Notes: generated by a model not told the origin, from the sequence alone. A stretch of DNA of 64,000 bases from Paragonimus skrjabini miyazakii (GCA_014338405.1 JTDE01000266.1:36213-100212); one strand, 5' to 3'. Shown: positions 23,078 to 38,290, counted from the first letter of the stretch. A program made the numbers and translations.

Positions 23078-26000
23078 CTGCAAAATGCAATACGCCTGTC
23101 CAGAAGAATTACTGGGATATTTGCATATTGATTCTTGAAGTTCAAGCACTAGCTGCCAAAGATCTCTTTCAAGACCAACTACAGATCTGTTCATTCCACC
23201 GATAATTTGCGGGTGTTAGTCAAAACAGATTGCAAGGAAATATTTTAATTCATTAGATTCAAGTCCTTCGACTATGTCACTCATCTCTAGACGAACTCAG
23301 AGATGTAGTATAGTCGTTGAGAGCAACACAACTACACTATTTGGTAGGAGTGAACATACGTACTCAAGGAACGCAGACTCTTCTAAACAACTGAAGGGGT
23401 GACCTAGTTAGACAATTTCTTAGGTTTAAACTCCAGAAGCTATTTAATTTAACTTTCTAACTATATCTGAGGAAGAGCTCTTATTGGTCTGTTTTGAAAG
23501 AATGAAGCGACAACCTTCAACACAATGGACAAGATAGGTTTGGTAGCCGCGACAACTTTTGGCTGCTTTTCACCGGGTGGTGAAAATGAAATAAAGCGTG
23601 ACACAGAGGTTTGTTAACTAAGTTGTGGACGATCACCGGTAAGGCAATAGATGGCATAGATGTTTGAAATCAGTGACTATGATATAAATGATAAAATATG
23701 GTGAACAAAATGTGATCTGAAAATGTGATCACTAGGATGTTCAGTGAAGAACCATAACGGATCAGAATAATACTGCCCGAAATTAAGGTAGTCAGTAAGA
23801 AGACGGTGGTCAACGAACAATCATATATGCCGGCCGGGTCTTTCACTGAAACAGATGAAGGTGGGTTGTGCACATTTCAGCACAACTTGAAAACCTACCA
23901 TCGTATTTTCTACACATTGTACCGTTGAATCTCCCATTTGATTTTATTTAAAATGATACAGCAAATCGACTGTCACCTCTCACTTAATAGAAGACTGTCC
24001 AGATGAATTTGGGTAAACTCCGTCCTGCCGTTCCGGTTATCTATTCACAGGCTTCATTCGCCTAACTCTCACCTTTGCAAGCAAAACTCTTCAAATGTTC
24101 AAATGGAGGAGTCAAGCAGTTGAAGAGATCAACTGCGTGGTGTCCTCAGGTTACAGCACAGCTTTTGTTTCGTTATTACAAACCTAATCTAGGGGTTATG
24201 CATTTACTTGGTTCAAATCCGTTTAAGGTTAAACAGGACGGAATCGCTCATTCTTACACGACTCTTGCATCTTTCGTTTGATTATCGAGCATTAATGAAT
24301 GTTTTGATCGTTGACAGTGACAAACGGTGTGGAGTTCACTGCTTAACCACGACCGAACTGAGCATCTCTGAAACAACTACACTTTTCTTCATTTGGTCTT
24401 ATAGTAAATAAAAAAAATTATTCTCCCTTCGGTAAAAATACACCAACATACCAGAATGTCCTACCCGATTAAGCGGAGTCGCGCCTGGGATAATGTTAAC
24501 AATTTGAAGCCGGAAGGACAAGCAAATGGAAACAGTAACTTCCAATTGCCGTTTCTGATTTACGACTAAGCAGTAATCTGAAGACGCTTTCTAGTTAGGC
24601 TAAGATAAAATACGTGACGACCTAATAGGTCGAACTCAGTTCACACGCATAAAATGGATGAACAAGTTGGCCATTCGAGAAAATAAGGCGTAATAGTTTT
24701 ACACACTGAGATGTGAAGAATATGCAGGGCACAACCAAATAACTGAGAAGTTGTGCCCTACCAACAAGTTCCGACAATAATCAAGCCGTGCAACCTGTTT
24801 TGGAACGAACAAACGTTATCCTACGATTTGTTTGGTATGATGACGGATTACAAGGAATGATGTTTGTCTTCAGTAAACACATCTTGCTGTTCTTTGCGTG
24901 CCTTTTTGTTAGAACAGACATTTCGAACATACTGTTCGAAAACGCCTGCCATACAGTTGTGAATTTCGTCCTGTGAATATTTCTTTACCTTCTCTAAACC
25001 CCGTCATAGTGTTTAGCCTCATCACCAGGTAAATTCAGTTGTTTTAATGAGTTTAGTTCTTTGACATTTTCTGCTACTGTGTCACGGCTACTCACAGTTT
25101 CATAAGTGTAGTTGCTTCTTGCTTGTTCAACTGAATGTCAGGTTGACTCTTAATTGAGGTAAGAGGGAATTCTCGTTTCACATACCACCTTCAGTGTCCT
25201 ATAAAGTCCAAATGTTTAAACCGATTTTCTCAAGTTTTTGAAAATTTGAAGGCAATTTTGTTTTTCAGATCACCTTGGTTTACATTAATAAGCTTAGAAA
25301 CCGTTTGACACAATGTGGTAGGCATCAGTCGACTCGGATAAGTTCAACAATCTACTTAATTGGGTCGGGTCTTTTACAACGAAGGACAATTGCAAACGTC
25401 GGTTTAAGTGAATTCTGGGGACAATGTTTTGGTGGTCTCAGGTATTAGTGCTTTCAATCTCAACTTACTCATCAACACACTTGAATGGATATTCTCACGA
25501 TCATCATCAGAATGATTTTAGTGAACCGTGTTGTAGACATTTTCAAGTTTCACAAAAGTTCTCCATCGTGAATAATCATTACATACGTCGCCGGTCGGTT
25601 GAAGTTCAAAACTAATAAGTTCCACTATGGTACGCGGTATCTCATGCCGTGTTAATCTCTTTCGGTGTGGCTAACTTAATATCCATCGTGAGAATTACAA
25701 TTACAATCAAATTCAATTGATTTTTACTAATGTACCAGATAAATAAACACGCTGAACGAATAACTCAGGTTGAGCTTGTTTTTGGAATTCAGACCTTTTC
25801 AATAATTACCTAGTAAACGTCATGCTTCAGCTGTGCTAATTATGTGATTGCTGAATATCGGATCAACTAGCAAGACCGCTTTGTTTATTACTCCTGGTTT
25901 TGATTTTAAGGATGTGATGGTTTCCCCTTCCAAACACATTCTATATTTTTGCCGGCTATTTTTTTTGGGATAGCCGTTTATCCATATATCATAGGCAACG

Positions 26001-29000
26001 CATATATCAGTGTTGATATCACGTTGGTGGGGTTTAACATGAACAGTTGTGGTGGTAATCGTTTATTCGGCCCCTTTGTAAGTAATCTGTAGAAAGTTGC
26101 TTTCTAAATGGAAACGGCTCAGTGCCACTAACTAAAATTATCGAACTGTATTCACGTTAACCCGGTTTATCAACAACCGCCAATGAACATGGTACAATTC
26201 TGTTTTCAATAGAGTTGTAGTGGTTGAGACTTACGGACCACACTGTCTACTATCAGCATTTTGAACAATGAACTTTAGGACCGTGTGTATCCGTCACTGT
26301 TATGCACACTCCCTACCCTTTAAGAGCGACTGAAGCTTATTTCATTGATCCACCACAGTTTTTCACAAGTTGTAATGGACTCTAGCTCAAAAGGGAAAAC
26401 TACTCCACGTCCTTTATGCTACGGAAAATGCATACCATCGTACAGCTGAAACTAATTTTGAGGGTTCATAAGAGTGGACTCAGAAAAGGTATTTGCAAAG
26501 GTCATCTCTGTTAAACTCAAACTTCGTTCGCGCCTTCATGAAGCTCAACTTGATATTGAGCTGTGAGGTAGCTCTGTCTTTACGTTTGTCAGTTTTCAGT
26601 CCATTGAAAAGAACATAACATCAACCACCGTTACTTCTAGCTTAACAAGCAACTGGCGTTATGTAGTCTACCAGTTTGCGCCAACCATCATTTGTCAGTC
26701 GTCATCTTGTTCGAACTCTCGAATGTTCTCGGGTCGACAGATGAGTGGCATTGTTCGTCACTAATTGCGTCAACAACCTTAAATCGGTTTGTATGGACTG
26801 ATCAAAGACCGTCTTCTTCTCGCGTGTGATTACTCTCTATCAATTTTGTGTAATCGAACATCTCACTGACAATTTCCATGATATGCCGACTAATAATGTC
26901 AAATTGTTTCCGAGTGTTATACTACACCGTCCTCGTTCTCATTCCGTACGCTTTCATCTCAGCTCTGTGTCTCTTGCATACTGTTTGCACATTTCCGTCA
27001 AATTCGATCAATGGAATTCTACATGTAAAAAGTTCATCGTGTGGCAGGCGAGTGTTCTAGCGAACACCATATAATTTACTGGTAAATCGAGTTACGTCTG
27101 AAGTAAATCTCATCAAACCAGAAGTGAAATATAAGAAGATATCATCAAGAGGAAAAGGAAAACGAATGCATGGTGAAGCCTTCACTATACCCGTTGTATT
27201 TTGTGTGAAAAAGTCCAATTGTTCTATCAACTTGAACAGGGTTTTAAGCCGTCACACTTCATTTTTCGTATGTGTGATCCGCCTGAGAACCTTATGTAGA
27301 ATAAGCTTTCCAGTGCCTCGACGGTGTGTACGAATGAACCTACATTGTAACTGCCGTAGTGCACCGGAGAACTTGAGAGTTACGATATCAGAATAAACCT
27401 TGTGGTTAAAATGAGATTTCGGTGTTCTACAGTTGTGAGAGCAGAAAAGGTGGGAAGTCAAAAGGCCCAGTAACCTAGGTGATTAAAACTAATGGCTTAC
27501 TGGTTCGCAGTTCTGCTTGTCTCTTTCACTCTAGTTAGGACGATGGATGTGCTGCTGTCTGAAGGTCGTACGAAACAATAAGCGTGAAGTTTTAACGCCT
27601 GCAAGTATTTGTAACTGAACCACTTTGACAAAAGTTGTCTTGTCATCTATCTTGAATTCAGTAAGATACTTTCACCGAATGAAAAGCAGATTGAGGGTGA
27701 GATAAAACAATTCCATACTTTGGTTTCAGGAAATATGATGAACATGAGGAAGAACAGAATAAACGTCCGATCAGACGACATATAGAAAGATTTTGCAGAA
27801 TTTTTGTAACCTACCGTTTTATCGGCATTAATTGCACCAATAACCAGTGTCTGATCAAGCATTTTTTACTAAAGTGAACTGATGCATTGTGTATTTTCTG
27901 ATGTACTGAGATTTCATTGGTCAATTCGAAACTTCTAAAAAACGACTGCCGCTCCCCAACAAGGCTGAGTTCCCCCTCTAATCTCTTCGAATAGTGAAAC
28001 TCATATGGTCACATCGTTGACTACAATGTGGAATGATAATAAGCATTCATGACAGACTAATAAAACCAGTCAAGCGAAATATTGACAAAAGTGACGCATA
28101 ATGGATTTTAGCAGAAACACAGTGATAGGTCTTGCGTGATTTGGTTCCTTCAGCAAATTGGCACGCCGTCTCAGAAACTTAAACAAAACACACTTTTAAC
28201 ATGACTGGTCATTTGTAGAAAATGGAGGGTTTTGTATTTTTCTTATTTTCGTAATTTTCGAGAAAGACAAGTGAAACAGATTTAGGTTTCAGACCATATC
28301 TGACTAACTTTTCAAATAGACCACTATGGAGTAAAATATATTCATAGTTTACTGCAATGTATTTTTTGTCTTGTCAAGGGTAACACTCAGCTGGGTGTAT
28401 GAATCTGCCTGGTACTACTTAGATTTCCGTATGTGCGTGCAAACTATTGAAAATTGGTGACCATGAGGTCACCGACTTCCCAATTTGCTACAAAATGTAA
28501 CCATTCCAGTTGAGTTGGGTTATTTATTTTTGTTTAAGTTCCAGGCGATCTTGCGCCATTCACCAATCGAATTGGCCATTTAGGTGTGCATACCATTTGG
28601 TTCCAATTGCCACTGAACGTTGTGTGCAGTAGCACTGGTTGATTATCCATGTTCCCTACTCAAAACCGTTGATTCATTCCGCATGGTAGTTTGCATTTAT
28701 TGGCACAAGCCCATCAATTTCGATTACACAGCTTTTCAAAATTATAGCCATTTACCGTACGCGTTAAATGTGGTAGCTCCTACGCCTAACTATGAGTGGA
28801 TGTAATTAGTTCAAGCTCCCAAAACTGGATTAAACTGCGTGCTGCTTATCCTAGTGTTTGCCAATCAGTGTCTATTACGCGTTTCAAAAACGAAAGGACA
28901 ATCAAATGACACTTAATTTTTACATTCATAGAATAAAGTTAAGTAAATTTAATGAATTTCATGAACTGTGGGAACGTTTAGAAAAGTGCGATTTTTGGTG

Positions 29001-29095
29001 GATGAAAATTCAAGGTGGGTAGCTCTATAAATCCAAGCGTTTTCTGCATCAGGCTGTGAAGGAATGCAGTCAGATTTTGCTCTCAGTCTGTGTAT
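23078..29095. other. No gene seen
   Basis: Several frames of 60-90 codons (23670-23873 minus, 24075-24281 plus, 27124-27396 plus) show no motif or convincing splice context and are of chance length. A stem-loop lies at 28451-28486. Confidence 0.4.
28451..28486. other. Stem-loop (inverted repeat)
   Basis: GGTGACC and GGTCACC flank the tetraloop ATGA, giving a perfect 7-bp stem. The outer arms AAATT and AATTT also pair around a 6-base bulge (GACTTC). The role is unknown. Confidence 0.6.
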
Positions 29096-29640
29096 GGATA
29101 TATTGTATCTATGTGTAGTAACTGAATCTACGGTCTAAGAGTGCTTAAACAGATAACAGAATAACGGGAAATGAAACGACAGATAACGGAACTACGGTCA
29201 GCGGTAATAAACAACTGACTACGAATTATGCACGACTAACTTCTATCTTCCCGACCAACTCAAACACTCGAGGCTAAGGCATGAAAACAGAGAAGACCTG
29301 GCCTCCGGCCAGAGCTCTCTTTATGTCACTCAATCCGATGACAACACGGTCACAAATGCGATCATATCTAAAGGGTTTTTAATCAATAAAAAAACTTGGT
29401 CAGAAGGTGGACCAGACAAAGTCCAGACAGTACAATAATGTCCCATTTAAAGGACGAGCGTGTAGGCGAGGTGTCAGAACTTAGCACAAAGGTTGAGAAC
29501 GCTCGTGAAATGTAAAGTGGTACATAACCGTGCCGACTACGAAGGTTATTTTAAACAAAAACGAGTCGGGCCATTCCGGAGGCAAATAAAGCGGTATTTT
29601 CGGGGAATTGGATTCTTCCCCAACAGTATGTTAGGTATCA
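29096..29640. repeat. Possible LTR or other repeat remnant
   Basis: This stretch differs from its surroundings: a run of CAGATAACAGA / ACAGATAACGGA near-repeats (29150-29200), then a CTGGCCTCCGGCCAGAGCTC palindromic segment at 29299-29318 and a GC-richer tail. It suggests an old LTR-type repeat, but I see no termini, duplication or coding region, so the class is a guess. Confidence 0.2.
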
Positions 29641-32600
29641 AACGGAACTAGCGCTGCTGTTCTGTATGCACTGTTGACACCGATAAATATGTATACATTT
29701 TTCATTGGGACGGTGGAAACGGCTAGTTTTAAGATGACAGAGTCAGTAATTTTTAAATGTGTATGTTCTGTATATTTAGTTCCGTATGAATCAGCTTGTT
29801 TAAACAAAATCTGTGATTGTAGACTAGAAAGTTTATCTATACTTCACTCAATTGTCTACTTGACTGTGAGTGCATGGTATAAAAGTAAGGTTGGTCATTT
29901 CGTGATCTAACGTTAGAAGAACTTCGATTCACTTGTTTTTTGGTATACATATATATATATATACGTGCGTTTATATGGGAAAAGAGTTGTTTTTCAAATC
30001 GCAGGTCATTAACGCGCATGAGGGATTATTGGATGTTGATAAGCTGTAATCAAAGCTTTCTGGAAATCACTACAAGTCAATCCTCTCTTGCTATATGAGT
30101 GTTGAATCTGTACAAGTAGCGGAAGTAACTCCTGGTGAGAACATCTGCACACATGTAATGTGTAAGCAAACTGGGTCAGCATACAGTTGGTATAACTGGT
30201 AATACTTAGATAAAAACGTAAGCAGATCAGCGTTCTTGGGTAACACACGGTATTCCCGGAAAATCAATGTGGGTGTAAGCCAGATAATCAATAAAATGTG
30301 ACAGTACTGCAAGTGTTCACAATGATGTCAGTTTGAACACACCCAAAAACTGTTCAGTTCAAAGGTTATGTGAAATCGATTATCACTAATTGCGTTCAGT
30401 TAAAATGCAAGATTTCACACGTTTCAGCTGGTAACGACACTTCAAGTTTGTCAACACTTTTCAAGAACAAGAGGTGAGCATTTCACTGTTGTCCATATGA
30501 ATTTTAAAGTCAATTGTCCCTGAACAACCGTCAAGTGGTTGCTCCCAAAGTGTTAGAGTTATCTAAATATCATTTGACAAACAAAACTTTACTGTTCCAG
30601 TGTCAAACAGATCGTAATTATAAAATCCTTAACCATGATACCAAAATTACATCCCAAAGCATAACTTTCAATTAAACATTCATTAATGATGCTCAGTAAA
30701 TGCTAATCTTCAGGAATAAAGTTAACGACTATGTAAATTTTTACTTAATTATCGGAAAATATTAAGGTTCCGCGGATTTCTATACCTACTATATGGTATA
30801 CTGAACATGACATCTTTATTTTTCCCCCTAGAAACGGTCACGACAATGTATATTTTGTGCCAAATAAGTTTCATCATTTTGGTTTTGAAGTACAGTTTAG
30901 GTAAGTAATATCGATTTGTTCTTCTTGTTACACTGCGCACATACTGATCCAGTGAATGGGCTTTACTCACATGCGAAACGCAGTTTGACCATCACTATTG
31001 ACCAAATTCATTACTTATGAATAACACTTATGGATTACTTCTTGAGTTGTCACTTATACATACACACATATTCAGGCGCTCCCGTTTCTATGCTATTGCA
31101 AGACTAGATTTTATTGTACATATTCTGGTTGGAAGAAATATCCACAACGGCAGACCAAAGTGTCAGAATACTGTACTATACATAGGTTTAATTACGTTGT
31201 AAGCTGCGTAATTGTTCGGAGTGGTGTGCTAACCTTTTGAGTTCATAGTGAACATCACCCACAATTCATTACTCTGCCTAGCTACTTATTAGTAAAATAC
31301 AGATTTTTGTAGTGGCCCACGAGACAGATGGAAATACCGAACTTGATACCATATATAGGTAGAGCGTGATAAAGCGAGATTGGTCGATTGGAAAACTCCT
31401 AAAAACTAACCGGTGTGCCTTTGCAACTCGACAGCCGGTGAAGACTACAAACAGTCAACACACCACTTTGGAATCCCAGGTGAAGCTTTCTTTGAATCTG
31501 AGGCCTCTAGTTGGCACACATGTTTAAACCCGTAAAAACACTATCCGATTTATACCGGGAGGAGCTGAGTTGGTAAGTTGCATATCACAAGCAGACTGTC
31601 CAGTAAAAGCCAAGTAGATTGTAAGCTTCCGTAGCAGGGCACCAGTTATTCAGAACTTGGGAACTTGGAACAAGAAGTCTTGTCTCCCGTGTTTCATCAA
31701 CGGGCTAAATACAACACACTTGTTATAGCATGGAAAATTTACTTGATGCTGCAAAATAGATCTTTAAAAGACCTGGTTATTTTGACACTGTTAATGAAAC
31801 CCTTGAACAATTACTGTACATTCTTTTACGTACAATTAACCTACATTAGTGTTTTGTATTAAGCCTGATGATGGAGGGGCAAAATTAAACCTGGTGGCTG
31901 TGCACCTGTCGCATATCTGAACAGGGTTTATTCAAGCCACATGGGCAGAAGATTTCTGGCTATCCCGCTTAACTACTTAATAATAGCAGATCTGGAAGTA
32001 TATAAGCACGATTATAAGTAACAACTTTTGATATAATTTGCAGTATCTTTTATCTGTTAAGTTTTGCTGGTAGCGCCGTTACTTGTTGGTATCTCAAACT
32101 ATCCTGATCTGTCATTACTTCCTGATATTATTAAGTGCAATATCTTTGTTTCAAGACAATTACAGGTAAAGGATTCGATAAACTAATAAAAAGAAGCCCA
32201 TATAACAAATTACCTCCGATTTTTCACCTTCAGATAAACTTCCTTTCTCACAAACAACTAGAAACCCTTTACCGTTCAGTATAATTGAAGAATCATATTA
32301 TTTCTAACAGTCCTTTCCACAACATTTGCGGTAGCAAGGTGTACCTGATGTTTCGGAGTTCGTTTCGCATAGATAACTATAGCGTTTTTCGGATAGGTTT
32401 CACGGAACGCTTTCCGAATTCCCTTAGGAACTCGCCTAATCCTGACAGCACTTCTCGGTATGTCCCCACTATATTCAATTTAGTTCAGAATGTCAAAGCG
32501 TGCGATTCGCTTACTTGCAAAGGTTTTTCCTATTTCAATCAGACTTTTCACTCCAGATTTTCTAATTTTGTTTTTGACACCGATTCAAAGCCCGCTTCTA

Positions 32601-35600
32601 ATTTACATATACATGTACCTATTCCTCTCAATTATCACGCTTGTTCAATATTTTCAAAGGTTTTCCAAGAAATTGTACTGTAACGTTTCACTTCTGAGTT
32701 TATTGAATACTGCTTTAAATACAAAGATGATTGGGTAAACACTATATTGACACCATCCAAAGTAAGCTAACATTTCTGGATGTGACCTGCCTTGAAATAA
32801 GGAATGAATCACTTGCTCACATGCACGGCCACGATAGCTGATGATAGTGGCAAAATGTCATTTGACTGTTTACCCCATCAGTTTCCATGGGGTTGCACAT
32901 TGGTTTCACTCCACTAGTTACTGTTTTGCTTCCGATTCTGCGGCCACAAGTTCACAAGAAATATCCGAGTGGATAATGTTGAACGTATTTATACTAGCGT
33001 TGAACAGCACTGCCATCACAAAGTCAAACAAGTATACTTTGAACCGGCTGGAAATGTACGAGGCGTTTGATTTCACGTAATAAAACGCACTTAGCACTGT
33101 TTTACTACTATATCAACAATGCTAATTGGCAATCTAATCTCAAAGTTGTTGATGAGCAGTTTGACTGTCTAAATGTCTGCTAGCAACTAATGTTTAGGAA
33201 CGGCATTCAGGGGTTTGAAAACGACACTTTTCTAACCGAGTTCAAACCAGCACGAAATATTGCGATGATTAAAACTCTGATCTAATGGTCATGAGTACGT
33301 AATGGGTTTTAGCATTAATTTCCATAAGTTTTATGCTTCTTGATGGAACTAGGTGCAGGTACTGCCGTACCTGAGGTTGTAGACCCCAGAAAAATTCGTA
33401 AGAAACTCTGACAATCAGCAGCTTATCAACACAAAACTGGCTAGAGTCTCCACACGACGCTCGAACAGTCAATCTGTTCCATTTTAGGCCAAAAGCATTT
33501 TCTTCGGTATCTTTCAAAATGTATTCCTTTTTATCAGGAAAGGGAAGTCAGTTTGTACAGATCGTGGCTTTGAATTCAGCACAACAGTCGTCTTCAAAGT
33601 TCTGGACTGAAAGGCCACCTCAATAAGAGGTCAACATTAAGTCTTGTTGCTTACTTTGCGTCCTCCGCAAACTAAACCGGCTCGATTATTTTCTGACAAC
33701 AATAAACAAGATAAAACTCCTCAGAAACAGCTTTTGATATAACATCAAACATCTTTTTGTGGTCTGTTTCGACAATCGGTGCTAAATATAGCCGTTTAAA
33801 TGCCAACCTTTCAAGAAACGTGGGAGGTTATCAAAATCTGCAAACGAGAAATAATGACTTCATTAATGAATAGAAGAGGTAAACAAACTAATGTGTGAAC
33901 TTAGACTACTCAGCTAGGTTAGTATCAGTTTTTCAACGTATCACACAATAAGCGTACCTCTTAGAAACCCGTTGTACCGCTGGTGTGGCTTTTATTATAT
34001 TCTGGAAACTTAATCTCACTTTTTCACAGCAGAATTTGAAATATCATCAGACATTTTAGGTACCAATCGACAAATTCTAACTAAGCTACACTCCATATGA
34101 CCTCTGCTTTGGCAATTTGGAGTACGAGCGCATAAAAGGGACCAATCGGCCACTTCAATGTTGGGTTTACTAACGCCTACCGACTCCAGCATGCTCGGAG
34201 ATATAACCGAAAAGGTGACGATCAACAAAAGGGTTGATTTTTAAGTCGCTTCTTTGAATCATGTCGTAGATGGGATGGAAAAATGCTTCAGTCTCTCACT
34301 TGTTTTTGGCAAATGGTCCGCTGTCAAACGGCTATGACTGGCGTCAATGAAACAACACTTCTGGGATTACTTTTTAACTGCCTGTTAAACTTGTAAAGTT
34401 ATACTTTGGAAAATCACCATAGCCTAACAACTGTCAAACATTCATATAAAGAGGCACATGATGTGCAAAAAACTAGGATAAAAATGTAGTAAAAATAACT
34501 GCGTTATTTTACTTACACGATTAGTCTAACCATGCCGATTGTGGAACGTTATGGACCATTACCCGATTGCACTCCGTGTCGCCGACCAAAACAGGTTAAA
34601 ATAAATTCTCTTCTGAGTAAGTGAAAAGTTCACTTTGCCGAGCACATCAATCAGTTTCACCAGCATGGAATTAGATAAAAACCACAGGGATATTGCTAAT
34701 TTTTTAATAGACTATTTACAACATTTATGCCTGAACTTCGGACGTCAGTTTTAGACGCGTTCTCTCAAGCAAATTACTTCTGTAAACCTATAAGCGTACA
34801 AATGTAATTAGCTTTCTACGAGGTCGTATCCTTTGCATTAAGGTTAGCACCTCCAACTACGAATGCAAATTCCATATCTTCTCTTCAAAATCTGTTATGA
34901 CAATCCTGTAACTTATAGCGCATTCTGTTAGTTATGACGCGCCTCAACTTTGCTAATACGGAATAGACGTTAACAATTTGCGCAAAACCCTCCTCATTGA
35001 AGGCTGAAGGGCGAACCATAATCCGTCAGTTAACGTAATACGCTCACGAGCCCATTTAATCAAGTGTCAATTGTTACTTTTTGAAGTAAATAATCGCGTC
35101 CTAAACAAATATTATAGGCCTTCAATTATAGACTTTACTATCAGTATGAAGCCCCAATTAAACTGCCGTCACCTAGAAATTGATTTACGAAATCATCCTG
35201 CGAATCAACGGCTCATTCACAATCTACAAAGTGCAGCCATTTTGAATTAATTAGAAATATGTCCCAAGCGTTCACATGAGCAAAAGCACACAACTTTTCT
35301 ATCGATCTCAACGCTGAGAATCGTCAGCAGGAAACGGCACTGTCAATTTTTCTGGAAAAGTAAACATAAAATGGTATCGTTCGCGTTTTTGTACTCACTA
35401 GTGGAAGGTTATACACACCACTGTCAAAAGTAGTTAGTATTCATTCTACATCAGAAACAACACCCAAACTCTTATAATGGATTTTTTTATGTGCCCAATC
35501 TTTGGTGACTAGTCTATTCCACATCTTGTGATTTACTGCCAGAACGCGGAGATTTTGAGAATTGTCCCGTTTACTTTACTTGTTTCGAACATGTCATTTT

Positions 35601-35985
35601 GTCTTTTGCTCTCGCTATCTGGACAGACCATTCTGCACAGAAATCACAAATAACTAAGCACAACAATCCGAACTCCCGAACTTTCATACAACGTACTGTT
35701 AACTGTACTGGGACAACCTAAGTAGTTAATATAACGTACGTTTATTTTGCGTCTGGTCGGTGCCTGCAGTTATCTATCTGCATCTCATCATTAACAGTTA
35801 GCTTTCGCGGTGGGCAAAAATATGCAATTAAGCAGATTATAGGTCACTATTGATGTGTGTGTCTGTGTGCATGGCTTACACCACAATTTTGTATTCATTC
35901 TTATTAATCTGAATAAATAATGCTGAAATGTATCATCTTTTGGTGGCCGTACACTGTATAGCGCATGTCCGTTGTTTCGTATTAT
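29641..35985. other. No gene seen
   Basis: Frames such as 32285-32683 (plus, 132 codons), 33269-33517 (minus) and 34016-34228 (minus) have no recognisable domain. The last has an AAA|GTGAGA donor-like end, but also reads like a translated tRNA-derived repeat. I see no RNA gene. Confidence 0.4.
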
Positions 35986-36330
35986 GGTACGGGTCTACTT
36001 TCTTTAGGTGTTTTGGTTCTTTTCCATCATAGGCTGAAACCAATCGGTCGTCTTGTGGTTGGCCTTGAAATGAGCGAGCTTCGGTCACAGCCTAGAAGAG
36101 ACTGAGGAACTGCTTTGCAAACAGTTGGTCTCAGTGACCACCAGCGAATTGGCGGACGGATGTTTCGACCTAGCTGGATCTCAGCAATACCACGCACATC
36201 GGAGAATCGGTTCAGCGACGCTTGTATAAGTGACGGATTGTAGTCTAAGCACTTATACTCTAGACCACGGGGTCACTCTCACCGGTGTTACAGGAAGATA
36301 CGTGAATTAATTTCCCTGCCCCTAGTGACT

Positions 36331-36430
36331 GTGATCCCATGATCTAGTGGGTATGGTAATTGGACTACGACCTACCGCCTATTAATAGATTGTGGATTGG
36401 ATCCTCCGGTCTGCGTGATGCCGAGGAGAA
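36331..36430 (+). repeat. Second SINE family: tRNA-Arg-like head
   Basis: An A-box-like TCTAGTGGGTATGG (36343-36356) and a B-box-like GGATTGGATCC (36394-36404) are spaced as in a tRNA. The order of elements resembles tRNA-Arg-derived SINE heads. It is embedded in a GC-richer block (about 36050-36470) whose 5' part may belong to another repeat. It is not similar to the SINE at 11041. Confidence 0.45.
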
Positions 36431-36828
36431 GCAGCTGGGCGGAAAAAATTGCCTGCCACTTCGCTAGTGATCACTGTGACTAACTGTCTGCGGTACTTTT
36501 TCAATTCAGGCAAAAGTACATTTGCACGTTTGAGCAAAAACTGTTCAATTGTGTATTTGACTTGAGCAATGTTTGTTCGAGAATATTAACTACCAACACA
36601 ATGAGCATTTACATACCCGAAATATTTCTCACTGGAAACATTCGTGTGTCCCACATTAAATCCACAGCTTTGATGAATATTACTGAGCCAGTCAATCTGG
36701 TGGAAAACGAAAACATGTATTACGGTAAGTCTAATGCCGTTCCATTGACCAATTAAAGTGGTGTTCCGTATTTGGTTTGCAATCTTTTGCTGGATTAATC
36801 TATCAATTGCATAATAACAAGAGGAAAA

Positions 36829-38290
36829 AGGGTAAGAAACAATCTTGTTTCTGGTGTTTCGCCATTAGGCTGATTACAGCACACTCTCGTTTTATGGAGG
36901 TTGTACACTACACATCACCAAAGTGAGTGATGCCAGCCATTAGTGGTTGTTCGATTAGATTCCTGACAACCGATTGCAAGAACCAATCGAATTAGTTATA
37001 AAAAAGTTCCGAAAGGAACATTACATCTATGCAATCATTATCTAAGTTCCCAGTACACGACCATCAAGGGTTCCACTTCTTGACCAGCCTACTTTAAGCG
37101 GATCGGCTACAAGCGGAACGAAATGGTAATCAGCCTATAACTACTGATCTGCCTTAATTGTGTCCCACAGATTCCTTATATCGGCTCGAATGAACGCTCC
37201 GAAGTGATCGGGTGGTTTTTACTAAACCAACCTCGCAACGACAAAAGACGAAAGAGCCTTTATTCTTATTCGTATCCACAATATTACCTGTTGCTTCAGA
37301 CGCGTCTGCGTAGTCGCCGTGTTGCGGGGTTTGCAGGTTTTTATGTTACACAAGAACAAACAAAGTAATAAACATGAAAATAGCTGGTGAGAAAAAGGGA
37401 TAGATTATTTGGCCGGCACTGCAAAACCGGTGTAGAGGTAAACTATTCACATAATTTAGCTACAAGATAGTTTATAACGGACACAATAAATCTCCTAATT
37501 ATGCTTTCTGTTTGATGGGCAAATAGACGTATGCTTGCAGTATGCAGTATATTCGCCTTTGTGGTAATTAGCCTATCCTCACAAACAGACCGCTTCAGGT
37601 TGCCATTTTCAATCAATGTAATGAATATAAACTCTTTCTCCTCTTCTAAATTGCCGTTCAGACATGTTTTCGCAGCCCTGTCTATCAAGTATCAGTCTAG
37701 ACTCCTTATGTCTTTTTGGTAGAGGTGTATTGAGGTTTCCGCCCTGTTTGCTTTACAACACGTTCGCCGACGTACCGTGTCATCCATGCTACGAGGCACG
37801 AATACGTCCGGAAGTGCTAAACCTGCGGGTGACTTCAGTTCTAAGGTGACTTTTATACTGTTGTAAACGGGTTTGTAATGCGAAGTAATATCATTGGGGC
37901 CTTTTCATTCACTTGCCATACAGATAATATGACCCGTATAACGCTTATAAAGAAAGAGTAATAGTATATGGTCAGCAAACGGACCATGATGTAGCTTCGC
38001 TGTGAAGACAACAGTCACTAATGGGACCGATTGCCAGGCCGTTTTTTCGACGGTAATTCTTGCTGGAGAACTGAAAATGAGCCAATATCTGATGCAATAC
38101 GGTTGCCGCTTTAGCTCTTCTGCGGCATTATCTACACTGACGTAACTGCCCCTAAAATGTTCGAGAAGCTCAATCATGTCAGTGATTGAGATATAAATGA
38201 AAACGGATGTGACATCAAGCGAGAATAGACGTCTACCTCCTAAGCTGAGCTGTATTTGGAGTTTTAGCAAATATGAGAGGAATGTTCGGG
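36829..38290 (-). mobile_element. Penelope-like element copy F
   Basis: On the minus strand, RT sequence at 38270-37480 is followed by a decayed middle and then, at 36847-36868, the 3'-terminal motif shared with copies A, B, D and E, embedded in TGTAATCAGCC matching TGTAATTAGCC of copy D. The GIY-YIG part is not readable between them. The total of about 1.45 kb is similar in length to copy A. The copy is old, with shifts and lost active-site residues. Confidence 0.75.
37443..38270 (-). pseudogene. Penelope RT fragment (copy F)
   Basis: RRLFSLDVTSVFIYISIT is motif A (compare FSLDVSSLFTNVPL of copy A). After decay, FTAKLHHGPF follows where motif B ends, then YKRYTGHIICM, which is motif C with the catalytic YVDD replaced by YTGH. 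Further down, NLEEEKEFIFITLIENG matches the region after the palm seen in other Penelope proteins. The frame breaks between 37905 and 37690. It cannot be active. Confidence 0.8.

Noticed and set aside
34016..34228. A minus-strand exon ending at AAA|GTGAGA
   Set aside because: No convincing acceptor, and the translation resembles that of tRNA-derived repeats.
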